Source: Catillopecten margaritatus gill symbiont (GTDB lineage: Bacteria; Pseudomonadota; Gammaproteobacteria; PS1; Pseudothioglobaceae). Taken from it: a stretch of DNA of 64,000 nt. Under the pieces are notes generated by a model. It was not told the DNA's origin. It ran no database searches and saw only the letters and a list, made by a program, of their open reading frames with translations. This document shows positions 25,302-34,467 of the stretch, in pieces. A program made the translations under genes and the position numbers. Every line of letters begins with the position of its first letter. The stretch's first letter is position 1. The DNA lies in the NCBI GenBank assembly GCA_037956075.1, contig CP138327.1:806001-870000 (forward strand), in the 5' to 3' direction.

Positions 25302-28040
25302 TCAATGCGCATCCTGCCAAGAACGCCCAGTATCAGCATCAACTTTAAGAGGAATGTCTAACGAATAGGCGTTTTCCATCAAGTCTTTTATTTTTTGGGA
25401 AAATTCGTCGGCTTTATCGGCTTTGATTTCAAAGACTAATTCATCGTGGACTTGCATAATCATTTTGATGTCGGGGTTGTGCTCGCCTATCCAGTCGTTG
25501 ACATCCAGCATGGCTTTTTTGATAATGTCGGCACTGGAGCCTTGCATTGGGGCGTTGATGGCGGTGCGTAGGGCGTGTTGTTGGAGCATTTTGTTTTTAG
25601 CGTTGATTTGTGGTAAATACAAACGCCTGCCCATAATGGTTTCTACGAAGCCTTGGGCTTTGGCAGTTTCTTTGGTGCTATCCATATATTGAGCGACACC
25701 GGGGTAGTTTTCGAAATAGGCTTCAATGTATTGTTTGGCTTCGGTGCGGGAAATGTCGATTTGTTTAGCGAGTCCGAAGGCACTCATTCCGTAAATTAAG
25801 CCGAAGTTGATGGCTTTGGCTTTACGACGGTGGTCTTTGGTCACTTCGGCAAGTGGCACGCCGAACATCATTGAGGCGGTGGCACTGTGGACATCTTGGT
25901 CGTTGTTGAAGGCGTCTAATAAATGGGCATCTTGTGCAATGTGTGCCATAATTCTGAGTTCGATTTGCGAGTAGTCAGCTGCGACAACGACAAAACCCTC
26001 ACGGGCAATGAATGCGCCACGGATGCGGGCGCCTTGTTCAGATTTGATGGGGATATTTTGCAGATTTGGGTTTGATGAAGACAGTCTGCCCGTCGCCGTA
26101 AGTGCTTGGTGGTAGGAAGTATGCAGGCGTTTGGTGTGTAAATCAACTTGTTTTGGTAAGGCTTCAAGGTAGGTGGAATTGAGTTTGGTTAAGGTGCGAT
26201 AATTGAGGATTAAATCCACCACGGGGTGGTCTAATAATTTTAGGGCTTCTTCGTTGGTGGACGGTACACCTTTTGGGGTTTTCTTTTTCGCTTCTAAGTT
26301 TAAGCCTTCTTCTGAGAATAAAACTTCGCCCACTTGTTTTGGTGATTCCAAATTAAATTCTTTATCTGTTAGTTCAAATATTTGCGTTTGAATGTCTGCC
26401 ATTTGCTTGACAATATCGATTTGCTGGGTGGCAAGTGCTTGGCTATCTAACTCTACGCCGTTGCGCTCCATTCGCACTAAGACGGGGATGAGCGGCAATT
26501 CTATTTTTAAGTAGAGTTTGTATAAATTAGGAAATTTAACCAATTCCTGTGCCAAAACTTCGTTGAGTTTATGGGTAACGATAACATCTTCACAGGCGTA
26601 TGGAGCAGCGGTTTCTAAATCGATTTGGTTAAAAGTTAATTGTTTTTTACCTTTGCCAGCAACATCGGTGAAATGGATGGTTTTATGGCTCAAATAATGC
26701 TCGGATAAATCATCCATATTGTGACGGGTGGCAACGGAATTTAGGCAGTAGGATTTCAGCATTGTGTCGTCGCTAATGCCTGTTAATTCCACACCGTGAT
26801 TGGCTAAAATGTGGCTATCGTATTTGAGATTTTGCCCGATTTTACCGATGGATTGGTTTTCTAAAATCGGCTTGAGTGTGCTGAGCACGGTGTCAAAATT
26901 TAACTGTGGCGGTGCGTCCAAATAATCATGGCTAACAGGGATGTAAAAACTGTCTTTATCGACTAAAAATACCCATCCGACGATTTTGGCATTCATATAA
27001 TCAAGCGAAGTGGTTTCTAAATCGAAGACGAAATTTTTACTGGATTCTAAACGCCTTGCCAAATTATCAAAACCTGCTTGCTCTAAAATAACACTTTGCG
27101 TGTATTCATTCAACCAATCGGCACTGGGCTTTTCCACTGCTTCGGTAGTGGTTTCTGACATCTCGGTAGTCGGTGTCGCCATCGGCTCAGGAGCAACACC
27201 CAACTCTTTTGCCCATCTGCCAAAGCCGTATTGTTGATAAAGGCCAGCAAGTTTTACATCATCGGATCCGGGCTCATTATCCAAAATATTGCACGGTAAT
27301 TCAACATCAAATTTGAGTTGCACCAATTGATAAGACAAATCTAATTTATCAAAATTATCACGCAGTTTTTCACCGACTTTGCCACCGATTTGTTCGGCAT
27401 TTTCTTTCACGCCTTCGATGGATTCAAATTGTGCCAACCATTTCACTGCCGTCTTTGGTCCAACACTCGGCACTCCAGGAATATTATCAGCACTATCACC
27501 CGTGAGTGCCAGTAAATCCAAAATGTGCTCTGGAGCAACGCCCATTTTTTCAATCACCGCTTGGCGGTCGTATAACTGCCCTTTCATGTCTAATTGAGTG
27601 ATGTTGTCACTGACCAATTGCATCAAATCTTTATCACCACTGGCAATAACAGTTTTCATTTTGTGTTCATCAGCAACCCTTGCCAAAGTTGCGATGACAT
27701 CATCGGCTTCTACGCCAGGGACACACATAAAATGAAAACCCATTGCCCGAATGATATCGTATAAAGGCTCAATTTGCACTACTAAATCATCTTCGGCAGG
27801 TTTGCGATGTGCCTTATATTCTGGGTAAATCTCATGGCGATGATTTTTACCTTTGGCATCAAAAATCGCAATCATTTTCGCATCAGGATATTTGCGTTGC
27901 AATTGCTTTATTGCATTAATCACACCAAACATTGCCCCCGTAGGGAAACCCGCATCATTAGTGAGATTTTGAGAAATTGTAGAAAAATAAGCCCTGAATA
28001 AAAAGGCTGAACCGTCGAGTAAGATAAGTTTGTGTGGCAT
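25302..28040 (-). CDS. polA: DNA polymerase I
   Basis: Repair and Okazaki-fragment polymerase, 912 aa. N-terminal 5'-nuclease domain (about 1-290, LILLDGSAFLFRAYFS...GVEADDVIATLA...SGDKDLMQLV), a short Pro/Thr/Glu-rich linker, a 3'-5' exonuclease domain with active DxE (FVFDLETTSLDY), and a C-terminal family A polymerase with ADYSQIELRIMAHIAQD (motif A), KAINFGLIYGMSAFGL (motif B) and MQVHDELVFEI (motif C). All active sites appear intact. It is divergent from the ZnuC-like gene across 82 bp. Confidence 0.97.
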   Translation of the reverse strand: MPHKLILLDGSAFLFRAYFSTISQNLTNDAGFPTGAMFGVINAIKQLQRKYPDAKMIAIFDAKGKNHRHEIYPEYKAHRKPAEDDLVVQIEPLYDIIRAMGFHFMCVPGVEADDVIATLARVADEHKMKTVIASGDKDLMQLVSDNITQLDMKGQLYDRQAVIEKMGVAPEHILDLLALTGDSADNIPGVPSVGPKTAVKWLAQFESIEGVKENAEQIGGKVGEKLRDNFDKLDLSYQLVQLKFDVELPCNILDNEPGSDDVKLAGLYQQYGFGRWAKELGVAPEPMATPTTEMSETTTEAVEKPSADWLNEYTQSVILEQAGFDNLARRLESSKNFVFDLETTSLDYMNAKIVGWVFLVDKDSFYIPVSHDYLDAPPQLNFDTVLSTLKPILENQSIGKIGQNLKYDSHILANHGVELTGISDDTMLKSYCLNSVATRHNMDDLSEHYLSHKTIHFTDVAGKGKKQLTFNQIDLETAAPYACEDVIVTHKLNEVLAQELVKFPNLYKLYLKIELPLIPVLVRMERNGVELDSQALATQQIDIVKQMADIQTQIFELTDKEFNLESPKQVGEVLFSEEGLNLEAKKKTPKGVPSTNEEALKLLDHPVVDLILNYRTLTKLNSTYLEALPKQVDLHTKRLHTSYHQALTATGRLSSSNPNLQNIPIKSEQGARIRGAFIAREGFVVVAADYSQIELRIMAHIAQDAHLLDAFNNDQDVHSATASMMFGVPLAEVTKDHRRKAKAINFGLIYGMSAFGLAKQIDISRTEAKQYIEAYFENYPGVAQYMDSTKETAKAQGFVETIMGRRLYLPQINAKNKMLQQHALRTAINAPMQGSSADIIKKAMLDVNDWIGEHNPDIKMIMQVHDELVFEIKADKADEFSQKIKDLMENAYSLDIPLKVDADTGRSWQDAH

Positions 28041-28122
28041 ATTAGATGAGATATTTTATGTAGTATATGGCGAAAATTTTACCCATCAACGGTATAAAAT
28101 AGGTTTTATTTTGAGCGACAAT

Positions 28123-28848
28123 ATGAAAGACTTGCAAACATTGATCAGTGCTCACGACATCAGCCTAACGCACCAAGGAAAAAATGTGTTGGACAAGGTG
28201 AGTTTTGAATTAAAACAAGGTGAATTTATCACAGTCATCGGCCCGAATGGTGCAGGAAAAAGCTCGCTCATCAAAGTTTTACTAGGCTTGATTAAAGCCG
28301 ATAGCGGCAACATTAAACGCTCTGAAAATATCAGGCTGGGCTATATGCCACAAACTTTTAGCCCCAACCCACTAATTCCAATTTCTGTGATTGACTTTCT
28401 CAATCTTAATCAAAAAATTGCACCGAGTTTTTTACATCAAACAGCAACACTTACTGGCATTGAAAACTTATTAAAAAACCCATTAAAAAATTGCTCTGGC
28501 GGCGAATTACAACGCATTTTATTAACATGCGCATTACTCAATAAACCCAATGTCCTAATTCTCGATGAACCCGCACAAAACCTCGATGTTAGCGGACAAA
28601 TGCAACTCTACAAACTCATTCAAGACATCCACCAACAACAAGGCTGTGCCGTATTAATGATTTCTCACGACCTACACCGAGTAATGAAAGAGTCCACCCA
28701 AGTCCTATGCCTATACCACCATATTTGTTGCATGGGACAACCAGAAACCATCATCAAAGACAGTCAATTTAACGATTTATTCGCCGACCAAATGGATGAA
28801 TTAATGGCAACTTATGAACATCATCACAATCATTGTCATGAACATTAG
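28123..28848 (+). CDS. znuC: ABC transporter ATPase, ZnuC-like (metal uptake)
   Basis: ATP-binding subunit of a zinc/manganese-type uptake system. The ATG at 28123 (MKDLQTLISA) is preferred; the frame is open back to 28030, but that extension overlaps the polA start and has no ribosome site. In the 241-aa protein, Walker A GPNGAGKS is at 40-47, the signature is NCSGGELQR, and Walker B is VLILDEPAQNLDV. A His-rich C-terminus (HHHNHCHEH) is typical of ZnuC and supports metal binding. znuA and znuB are not adjacent, which is unusual; they may lie elsewhere. Confidence 0.82.
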   Translation: MKDLQTLISAHDISLTHQGKNVLDKVSFELKQGEFITVIGPNGAGKSSLIKVLLGLIKADSGNIKRSENIRLGYMPQTFSPNPLIPISVIDFLNLNQKIAPSFLHQTATLTGIENLLKNPLKNCSGGELQRILLTCALLNKPNVLILDEPAQNLDVSGQMQLYKLIQDIHQQQGCAVLMISHDLHRVMKESTQVLCLYHHICCMGQPETIIKDSQFNDLFADQMDELMATYEHHHNHCHEH

Positions 28849-28901
28849 GAGTTCACTGCATTAGATAAATGTGGGATAAAAGTTGGCTTTTAAGATAGTA
28901 T

Positions 28902-29645
28902 CTAATTCCATAATTTTCTATAGTTACCTCTACTGGTAAATTCCAATAGCCCAATATCACGCAACTCTTGCAGATTCCTAGCGATAGTCCTATCAGGCTC
29001 TTTACTGTTATTAAATTCACCTTTTAACTGGTTGTTGATTGCTAAAGTAGTAAAATTTTCTAAATTTAATTGCTCAATGCCACTAAATACTTTTTGATTG
29101 CCAGTTGATAAATTTTGCTCCAAATCTTTGGCAAAAATTGGCATTTCAACACCTATTTTTTTAGAGTTTTCTATTTTAGGAAGTTTGGATAATAAATCCT
29201 GTGCTTTTAAAATATGCTCATTTTCTATATGTTGATATTTTTTGTCATTGTAATAACCCAAAAAGTCATTTTCTATTTCGTTTTCGTTTTCCAATAAAAC
29301 ACCATATTCAAGGTTACGATGCAACCCACCGTTTGTAAGATTAGCAGAAGTAATAATCGCTTGATTATCAAAAATAAAAATTTTTGCGTGCAAATTCCCT
29401 ATACTTTTTAATGAGAACCCATTGTCTTTGAGCTTTTGTACTGCACTTAAATCAAGACCGCTACCATTCATATTTGGCAAAGTAAATTTTGTAAGTAATT
29501 TACAATCTATTCCGTCATTTTTATTATCAACGATTAAATCTACAACTGTTTCTTTGATAAAAGGCGATGAAAGATAAATTCTTTCATTTGCACTTTTGAC
29601 TAAATCAATAAGAGTGCTTTCCCAATGTTGCTTTAAGATTTGCAT
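28902..29645 (-). CDS. Phospholipase D-fold protein with C-terminal winged-helix-like domain
   Basis: 247-aa protein with a single HKD half-site: H86-A-K88, then N102 in ITSANLTNGG and E113. One HKD per chain means the enzyme would work as a dimer, as in the Nuc/BfiI nucleases. The last 50 residues (EPDRTIARNLQELRDIGLLEFTSRGNYRKLW) look like a winged helix of the kind found at the C-terminus of DpnI-like restriction proteins. That combination suggests a DNA-acting nuclease rather than a lipase, but it is inference. No signal peptide. It is convergent with znuC and 59 bp upstream of topA start-to-stop order, not overlapping. Confidence 0.72.
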   Translation of the reverse strand: MQILKQHWESTLIDLVKSANERIYLSSPFIKETVVDLIVDNKNDGIDCKLLTKFTLPNMNGSGLDLSAVQKLKDNGFSLKSIGNLHAKIFIFDNQAIITSANLTNGGLHRNLEYGVLLENENEIENDFLGYYNDKKYQHIENEHILKAQDLLSKLPKIENSKKIGVEMPIFAKDLEQNLSTGNQKVFSGIEQLNLENFTTLAINNQLKGEFNNSKEPDRTIARNLQELRDIGLLEFTSRGNYRKLWN

Positions 29646-29704
29646 AGAGTTATATTTAATTACAAAGTTGCCTTTAGTTTTAATTAAATGCTTAGGAGGT
29701 GAAT

Positions 29705-32050
29705 CTACTTTTTAACAACTTTTTTCTTAACCACTTTTTTCTTTTTAGGTTTCGCCTTAGGCTTGAGTTTGCCGGAGATGGCTTTTTTGCATTCTTCTAA
29801 GGTTAGGTCGGTGGGGGCTTTTTCGCCGAAGACTTTTTTGATGGTGATGTTTTTTTGACCTTTGCCTTTCTTTTTGCCGTTCCAGATGTAGGGGCCGAAG
29901 CGGCCGTTGAGGACTTGGATTTCTTCGTTTTCGAAGGTTTTGATGATGCGTTCGGCGTCGAATTTTTCTTTGGCGGCGATGAGGATTAGGGCTTCTTCTA
30001 GGGTAACTTCTTCGGGGGTGGTTTCTTTGAGGGAAACATATTTTTTGCCGTATTGAATGTAAGGACCAAAGCGACCATAGTTAGATTTTATGATGCCGAA
30101 GTCGTTGGTTTCGCCAACAGTGCGGGGCATATTGAAAAGTTCTAGTGCTTCTTCGAAGGTGATGGTTTCGATGTTCAATGAGCCTCGAAGAGAGGCGAAC
30201 AAGGGCTTATCTTCGTCGTCTTTGTGGCCGATTTGGGCGAAGGCACCGTATCTGCCGAAGCGAACGCTGACGGGTTTGCCACTTTTTGGGTCGGTGCCGA
30301 GTTCGCGCATGCCGCTGACTTCTTCTCTGGAGATGTCTTCGGCGCCTTCAATTTTTGCGTGGAAAGGGGTGTAAAAATTTTTGACTACGCCTTGCCATGG
30401 GGTGTTTTTTGTGGCGATGGTGTCGAAATCGCTTTCGAGTTTGGCGGTAAATTGATAATCGATAATGTCGTCGAAATATTTAACCAAAAAGTCGGTAAGT
30501 AGGTAGGCGACGCTGGTTGGGAACAATTTATTTTTTTCGGCACCTGTGGTTTCGACAGGGGTTGATTCAACCACGGCACCGTTGGTAATTTCAATCAGTT
30601 GATACTCGCGTTCGGTGCCTTCACGGGTTTCTTTGGTCACATAATTTCTGTCTTGGACGGTGGAAACCATGGTGGCAAAAGTGGACGGTCTGCCAATGCC
30701 CATTTCTTCGATTCTTTTTACCAATGATGCTTCGGTATAGCGGGGTTTTGCCTTTGAAAAACTTTCTCTGGCGGCGAAAGTGGACAGATAAAGTGTGTCG
30801 CCTGTGTTGAAGTCGGGCAATAATTTGTCCTCTGATGAGAGGTAATCATAAACACTCAAAAATCCTGGAAACACTAAGACTTCACCATTGGCTAAAAACT
30901 GCTCACTCAGTCCTGAAATGTTGATTTTTATTTGGGTTCTTTGTAATTTTGCATCGCTCATTTGAGAGGCTAAAGTGCGTTTGTAAATAAGGCTGTAAAG
31001 TCTGGCGGCTTGGTCTTCAATGCCAAAAATAACGGGCTTGGTCAAGTCGGTTGGGCGAATGGCTTCGTGAGCTTCTTGTGCGCCAGCGTCTTTGGTTTTG
31101 TAGCGGCGGGCGTGGTGATATTCGTTGCCGTATTCTGCTTTGATGACTTTTTCAGCGGCTGAAATTGCTTCTTCTGATAATGTGACTGAATCGGTTCTCA
31201 TGTAAGTGATGGCACCTTCTCGGTAGAGGTTTTGTGCGAGCGTCATGGTTTGTTTAACCGAAAAACCTAATTTTTGCGAGGCTTCTTGTTGCAAAGTAGA
31301 GGTGATAAAAGGTTGCTTTGGTGAGCGTTTTGAGGGTTTGTTTTCAATAGAGGCAACGCTTAATTTGCCCTTTAAAAGTGCGGTGGCAAAGGCTAACGCT
31401 TCCTCTTTGGTGGCAAAATCTTTGCTGAGTTTTACTTCCACCAATTCGCCCGCATCATTCACCAGTGCCGCTTTAACTTTATAAGTGTTCTTGGTGCTGT
31501 GGTCGGTAATCTCCCTTTCTCTTTCCACCACCAAACGCATCACTGGCGATTGCACACGACCTGCGGAACGCGCACCTACTACTTTACGCCACAAAACAGG
31601 GGAGATTTCAAAACCCACCAAACGGTCGATAATACGACGGGCTTGCTGGGCATCAACGATATTTTGATCAACTATTCTTGGCTGAGTAATGGCGTTGGTA
31701 ATTGCCCCTTTGGTAATTTCGTGAAATACAATTCTTGGCGTGTTGTCTGGTAAGTCAAGTGCTTTTAACAAGTGCCACGCAATGGCTTCTCCCTCGCGGT
31801 CCTCGTCCGTTGCGAGATAAATTTTCTCGGCAATTTTGACGGATTTTCTGAGGTCGGCGACGACTTTTTTCTTATCGGCGGTTACTTCGTAAGTGGGTTC
31901 GAAATTGTTTTCAATATCAATACCCATGCCTTTTTTAGGCATATCACGGATATGTCCGATACTGGATTTAACGGTATAGTCTTTGCCCAAAAATTTTTCA
32001 ATAGTTTTGGCTTTGGCAGGGGACTCGACGATGACTAAATTTTTTGACAT
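29705..32050 (-). CDS. topA: DNA topoisomerase I
   Basis: Type IA topoisomerase relaxing negative supercoils. In 781 aa the Toprim domain opens LVIVESPAKAKTIEKFLG and continues to ATDEDREGEAIAWHL; the active tyrosine is in REGAITYMRTDS. The C-terminal part has GRFGPYIQYGKK and GRFGPYIWNGKK repeats and ends in a Lys-rich tail (KPKKKKVVKKKVVKK). The four-cysteine zinc fingers of E. coli TopA are missing: only one Cys occurs in the C-terminal region. Toprim-type C-terminal repeats plus a basic tail replace them. It precedes dprA/smg in the order dprA-smg-topA, all minus strand. Confidence 0.96.
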   Translation of the reverse strand: MSKNLVIVESPAKAKTIEKFLGKDYTVKSSIGHIRDMPKKGMGIDIENNFEPTYEVTADKKKVVADLRKSVKIAEKIYLATDEDREGEAIAWHLLKALDLPDNTPRIVFHEITKGAITNAITQPRIVDQNIVDAQQARRIIDRLVGFEISPVLWRKVVGARSAGRVQSPVMRLVVEREREITDHSTKNTYKVKAALVNDAGELVEVKLSKDFATKEEALAFATALLKGKLSVASIENKPSKRSPKQPFITSTLQQEASQKLGFSVKQTMTLAQNLYREGAITYMRTDSVTLSEEAISAAEKVIKAEYGNEYHHARRYKTKDAGAQEAHEAIRPTDLTKPVIFGIEDQAARLYSLIYKRTLASQMSDAKLQRTQIKINISGLSEQFLANGEVLVFPGFLSVYDYLSSEDKLLPDFNTGDTLYLSTFAARESFSKAKPRYTEASLVKRIEEMGIGRPSTFATMVSTVQDRNYVTKETREGTEREYQLIEITNGAVVESTPVETTGAEKNKLFPTSVAYLLTDFLVKYFDDIIDYQFTAKLESDFDTIATKNTPWQGVVKNFYTPFHAKIEGAEDISREEVSGMRELGTDPKSGKPVSVRFGRYGAFAQIGHKDDEDKPLFASLRGSLNIETITFEEALELFNMPRTVGETNDFGIIKSNYGRFGPYIQYGKKYVSLKETTPEEVTLEEALILIAAKEKFDAERIIKTFENEEIQVLNGRFGPYIWNGKKKGKGQKNITIKKVFGEKAPTDLTLEECKKAISGKLKPKAKPKKKKVVKKKVVKK

Positions 32051-32065
32051 TAGTGGCTTTTCCTT

Positions 32066-32551
32066 TTATTGAACGGTGCGGTTATCATCAAGAAAGACGA
32101 TGGACTCTAGCCATTCTGGCGATACTTCTGCGGTGTCACTGTTGCCAATAACCATCATTGTTATCCATTTTAAATCGTCAATATGAATGGAGCTTTCATC
32201 TAATGACATTACTTGCTCGATGACAATTTCACGCTGAATGGCAGTAATTTGCCCCACATTTTCCATAAATAGTAGGAAACCACGCGCCTTGGCGTCTAGT
32301 CTAATTTTTTCTGCGTCATGGTAAATTCGAACACCACCTTGAGTGTTGGAAAACGCTTGAATTTCGCCGTCTTGTAAGACGGCAATATTTTCGAGCCAAT
32401 TAAGGGCTTTATTGATGCGATTGGCTTCAAAACCTGCATCTGAGAGATATGCTTTTAGGGTAGTGTCGTCGATTTCAGCGGCATCATCATCCGATACTTC
32501 GAATAAATAATCAAACATATATGTCAAAACATCCAGAATATTATTTGTCAT
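32066..32551 (-). CDS. smg: Smg family protein (DUF494)
   Basis: 161-aa conserved protein of unknown function found between dprA and topA in many gammaproteobacteria, as here. Recognisable from the opening NILDVLTYMFDYLF and the acidic, alpha-helical body, with GGVRIYHDAEKIRLDAKARGFLLFMENVGQIT in the middle. Six bp separate it from dprA and 15 bp from topA, indicating one operon. Confidence 0.88.
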   Translation of the reverse strand: MTNNILDVLTYMFDYLFEVSDDDAAEIDDTTLKAYLSDAGFEANRINKALNWLENIAVLQDGEIQAFSNTQGGVRIYHDAEKIRLDAKARGFLLFMENVGQITAIQREIVIEQVMSLDESSIHIDDLKWITMMVIGNSDTAEVSPEWLESIVFLDDNRTVQ

Positions 32552-32557
32552 AAAACC

Positions 32558-33646
32558 TCATTTAATTAATACATAACCAAAGCCGTCAACTTTGGCGACT
32601 TTATTTTCAAGTTCCAATAAAAGCAACTCTTGGGTAATGATTTGGGGGCTGAGTCCGCTTTTTTCAACCATTTCGTCAATGCTAATTGCATCATAACTTA
32701 GGTATTTTAATAGGATAAAGGGGGTGTTGTTTAACTCTTTTTCAGAAATAATTGCGTTATCTTTTAAAATCGGGCTTGGCGGCTCAAATTGCAACTCGTC
32801 TAAAATGTCATCAATATCTTCAACTAATTTTGCCCCGTGTTTAATAAGTTGATGACAACCTTTTGCTAAAGGGTTGTGGATGGAGCTAGGAATGGCAAAG
32901 ACTTCTTTGCATTGCTCGGCGGCAAGTCTTGCGGTAATCATTGTGCCACTTTTAACGCTGGCTTCCACCACCAAAGTGCCGAGACTCAAGCCACTGATAA
33001 TGCGATTGCGCCTTGGAAAATTATTGCCAATGGGGCTGGTGCCAATGCAAAATTCAGAGACTAACGCCCCTTTTTTTGAAATTTGGTGCGCCAAAGATTT
33101 ATGTTTGGCGGGATAAATTCTATCTAACCCTGTGCCACAAACGGCAATGGTGGGCTTGTCAGCTTCTAACGCACCGATATGGGCAGCGGCATCAATGCCA
33201 CTTGCCATACCTGAGGTGATTATAAGGCCTAATTTTGCCAGTTCATTGGCAAATTTTTTGGCGTTTTCCTCGCCACCAGGGCTTGGGTTACGAGAGCCAA
33301 CGATAGCCAGTTGTGGCAAGGACAAGCAAGCAACATCGCCCCTGACATAAAGCAAGGGTGGTGGGTCAGAGATGGTTTTTAGCGATTCTGGATAATCGTC
33401 ATCAACTAAAGAGAGGATGTGGCAATCGTCTGCTTTTGCCCAATCAAGGTCGGCTTGAACTAAGGAAGTGTCGTTTTTTTCTAAAAAATCCAGTGCTTGT
33501 TGTTTAAATACACCGCTTTCTTGACGCTCAGTTTTGGTGGCTGAGAAGACTTGTTCGGGGGTTTCAAAAACTTGTAAGGCATTATAGAAGGTGCGCGTGC
33601 CGACACGGGGCGCTTTTAGTAACATTAGCCAAGGGGTTAAATCCAT
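32558..33646 (-). CDS. dprA: DNA-processing protein DprA
   Basis: Binds incoming single-stranded DNA and loads RecA during natural transformation. The 362-aa protein has an N-terminal SAM-like region, the Rossmann-fold core with GSRNPSPGGEENAKKFA, ITSGMASGIDAAAHIGAL and the nucleotide-like loop AVCGTGLDRIYPAKHK, and a C-terminal winged-helix (DprA_WH). It heads dprA-smg-topA. Presence of dprA hints at DNA uptake, but no other competence genes are in the window. Confidence 0.94.
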   Translation of the reverse strand: MDLTPWLMLLKAPRVGTRTFYNALQVFETPEQVFSATKTERQESGVFKQQALDFLEKNDTSLVQADLDWAKADDCHILSLVDDDYPESLKTISDPPPLLYVRGDVACLSLPQLAIVGSRNPSPGGEENAKKFANELAKLGLIITSGMASGIDAAAHIGALEADKPTIAVCGTGLDRIYPAKHKSLAHQISKKGALVSEFCIGTSPIGNNFPRRNRIISGLSLGTLVVEASVKSGTMITARLAAEQCKEVFAIPSSIHNPLAKGCHQLIKHGAKLVEDIDDILDELQFEPPSPILKDNAIISEKELNNTPFILLKYLSYDAISIDEMVEKSGLSPQIITQELLLLELENKVAKVDGFGYVLIK

Positions 33647-33738
33647 TTTATTATCTCTTATTCAAAAAACTACACTCTTTTTATTGTAACACCAAGGTTA
33701 TGGTAAAATTTCCCCTTTTTATTTGAACCATCATTATT

Positions 33739-33879
33739 ATGAAGCAAAAAAGAACCTTTCAACCGAGTGTTATCAAGCGTGCAAGAAAACACGGTTTTAG
33801 ATCAAGAATGAGTACCAAAGCAGGTCGTGCAGTGATTAGTGCCCGTAGAAAAAAAGGACGCAAGCGTTTAACCGCCTAA
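33739..33879 (+). CDS. rpmH: Ribosomal protein bL34
   Basis: 46-aa basic protein of the large ribosomal subunit. [20 protein letters not shown] and [11 protein letters not shown] are diagnostic of L34. Two extra residues (QK) occur after the initial MK compared with the common form. Its stop overlaps the rnpA start by one base (TAATG). The 92-bp upstream spacer should hold its promoter: a TAAAAT is present but no convincing -35. Confidence 0.97.
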   Translation: MKQKRTFQPSVIKRARKHGFRSRMSTKAGRAVISARRKKGRKRLTA

Positions 33880-34235
33880 TGTCTTTCGGGTCTTTCGAGT
33901 CTTTCGAGTTAACGCGCAAAGCCAAAATTCTTAAAGCCAATGAATATGCCACTGTTTTTAAAGGGGGTAAATTTGCAAAAGGTAAATACTGGCAAATCGT
34001 TGCAAAATCTATTGATGGGCCTAAGCCTCGCTTAGGTCTTGCTATTTCAAAGAAAGTATATCGTTTGGCAGTGGATAGAAACCGATTTAAACGCATTGCC
34101 CGAGAGACTTTTAGATTAGAGAAACAGCAGTTGGATAATTGGGATTTTGTGGTGATGGCAAGGCGTTCAAAGTCGGTGGAAAATACGGTTTTGTCTGCGG
34201 AATTGTTAAGTTTATTTAAACGGGTAACGCAATGA
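33879..34235 (+). CDS. rnpA: Ribonuclease P protein component
   Basis: Protein cofactor of RNase P, helping 5'-end maturation of tRNA. The 118-aa protein has the RNR-like motif in [20 protein letters not shown] and an upstream substrate-contacting beta sheet. Its start is coupled to the rpmH stop and its end overlaps yidD by 4 bp. The gene order rpmH-rnpA-yidD-yidC is classic. Confidence 0.95.
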   Translation: MSFGSFESFELTRKAKILKANEYATVFKGGKFAKGKYWQIVAKSIDGPKPRLGLAISKKVYRLAVDRNRFKRIARETFRLEKQQLDNWDFVVMARRSKSVENTVLSAELLSLFKRVTQ

Positions 34236-34456
34236 AATACTTATTGCTGATACCGATTAAATTTTATCAACTTTTTATCAGCCCTTTGCTAGGCTCTAAT
34301 TGTCGCTTTGACCCAACTTGCTCGCAGTATGCTTATGATGCGGTGCAAGAACACGGATTTTTTAAAGGATTCAGTTTGAGCGTTAAGCGCATTGGCAAAT
34401 GCCACCCTTGGCATGACGGGGGTTTTGACCCAGTACCCAAAAAACATTCACATTAG
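34232..34456 (+). CDS. yidD: Membrane protein insertion efficiency factor YidD
   Basis: Small membrane-associated helper of YidC-dependent insertion, 74 aa. Diagnostic segment [28 protein letters not shown] followed by [18 protein letters not shown] with the conserved cysteines. Overlaps rnpA by 4 bp; yidC starts 11 bp later. Confidence 0.95.
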   Translation: MKYLLLIPIKFYQLFISPLLGSNCRFDPTCSQYAYDAVQEHGFFKGFSLSVKRIGKCHPWHDGGFDPVPKKHSH

Positions 34457-34467
34457 GTAAATTTATT

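Noticed and set aside
28030-28122. N-terminal extension of the ZnuC-like protein
   Set aside because: It overlaps the polA start region and does not look like ABC sequence; the ATG at 28123 directly precedes the conserved domain.
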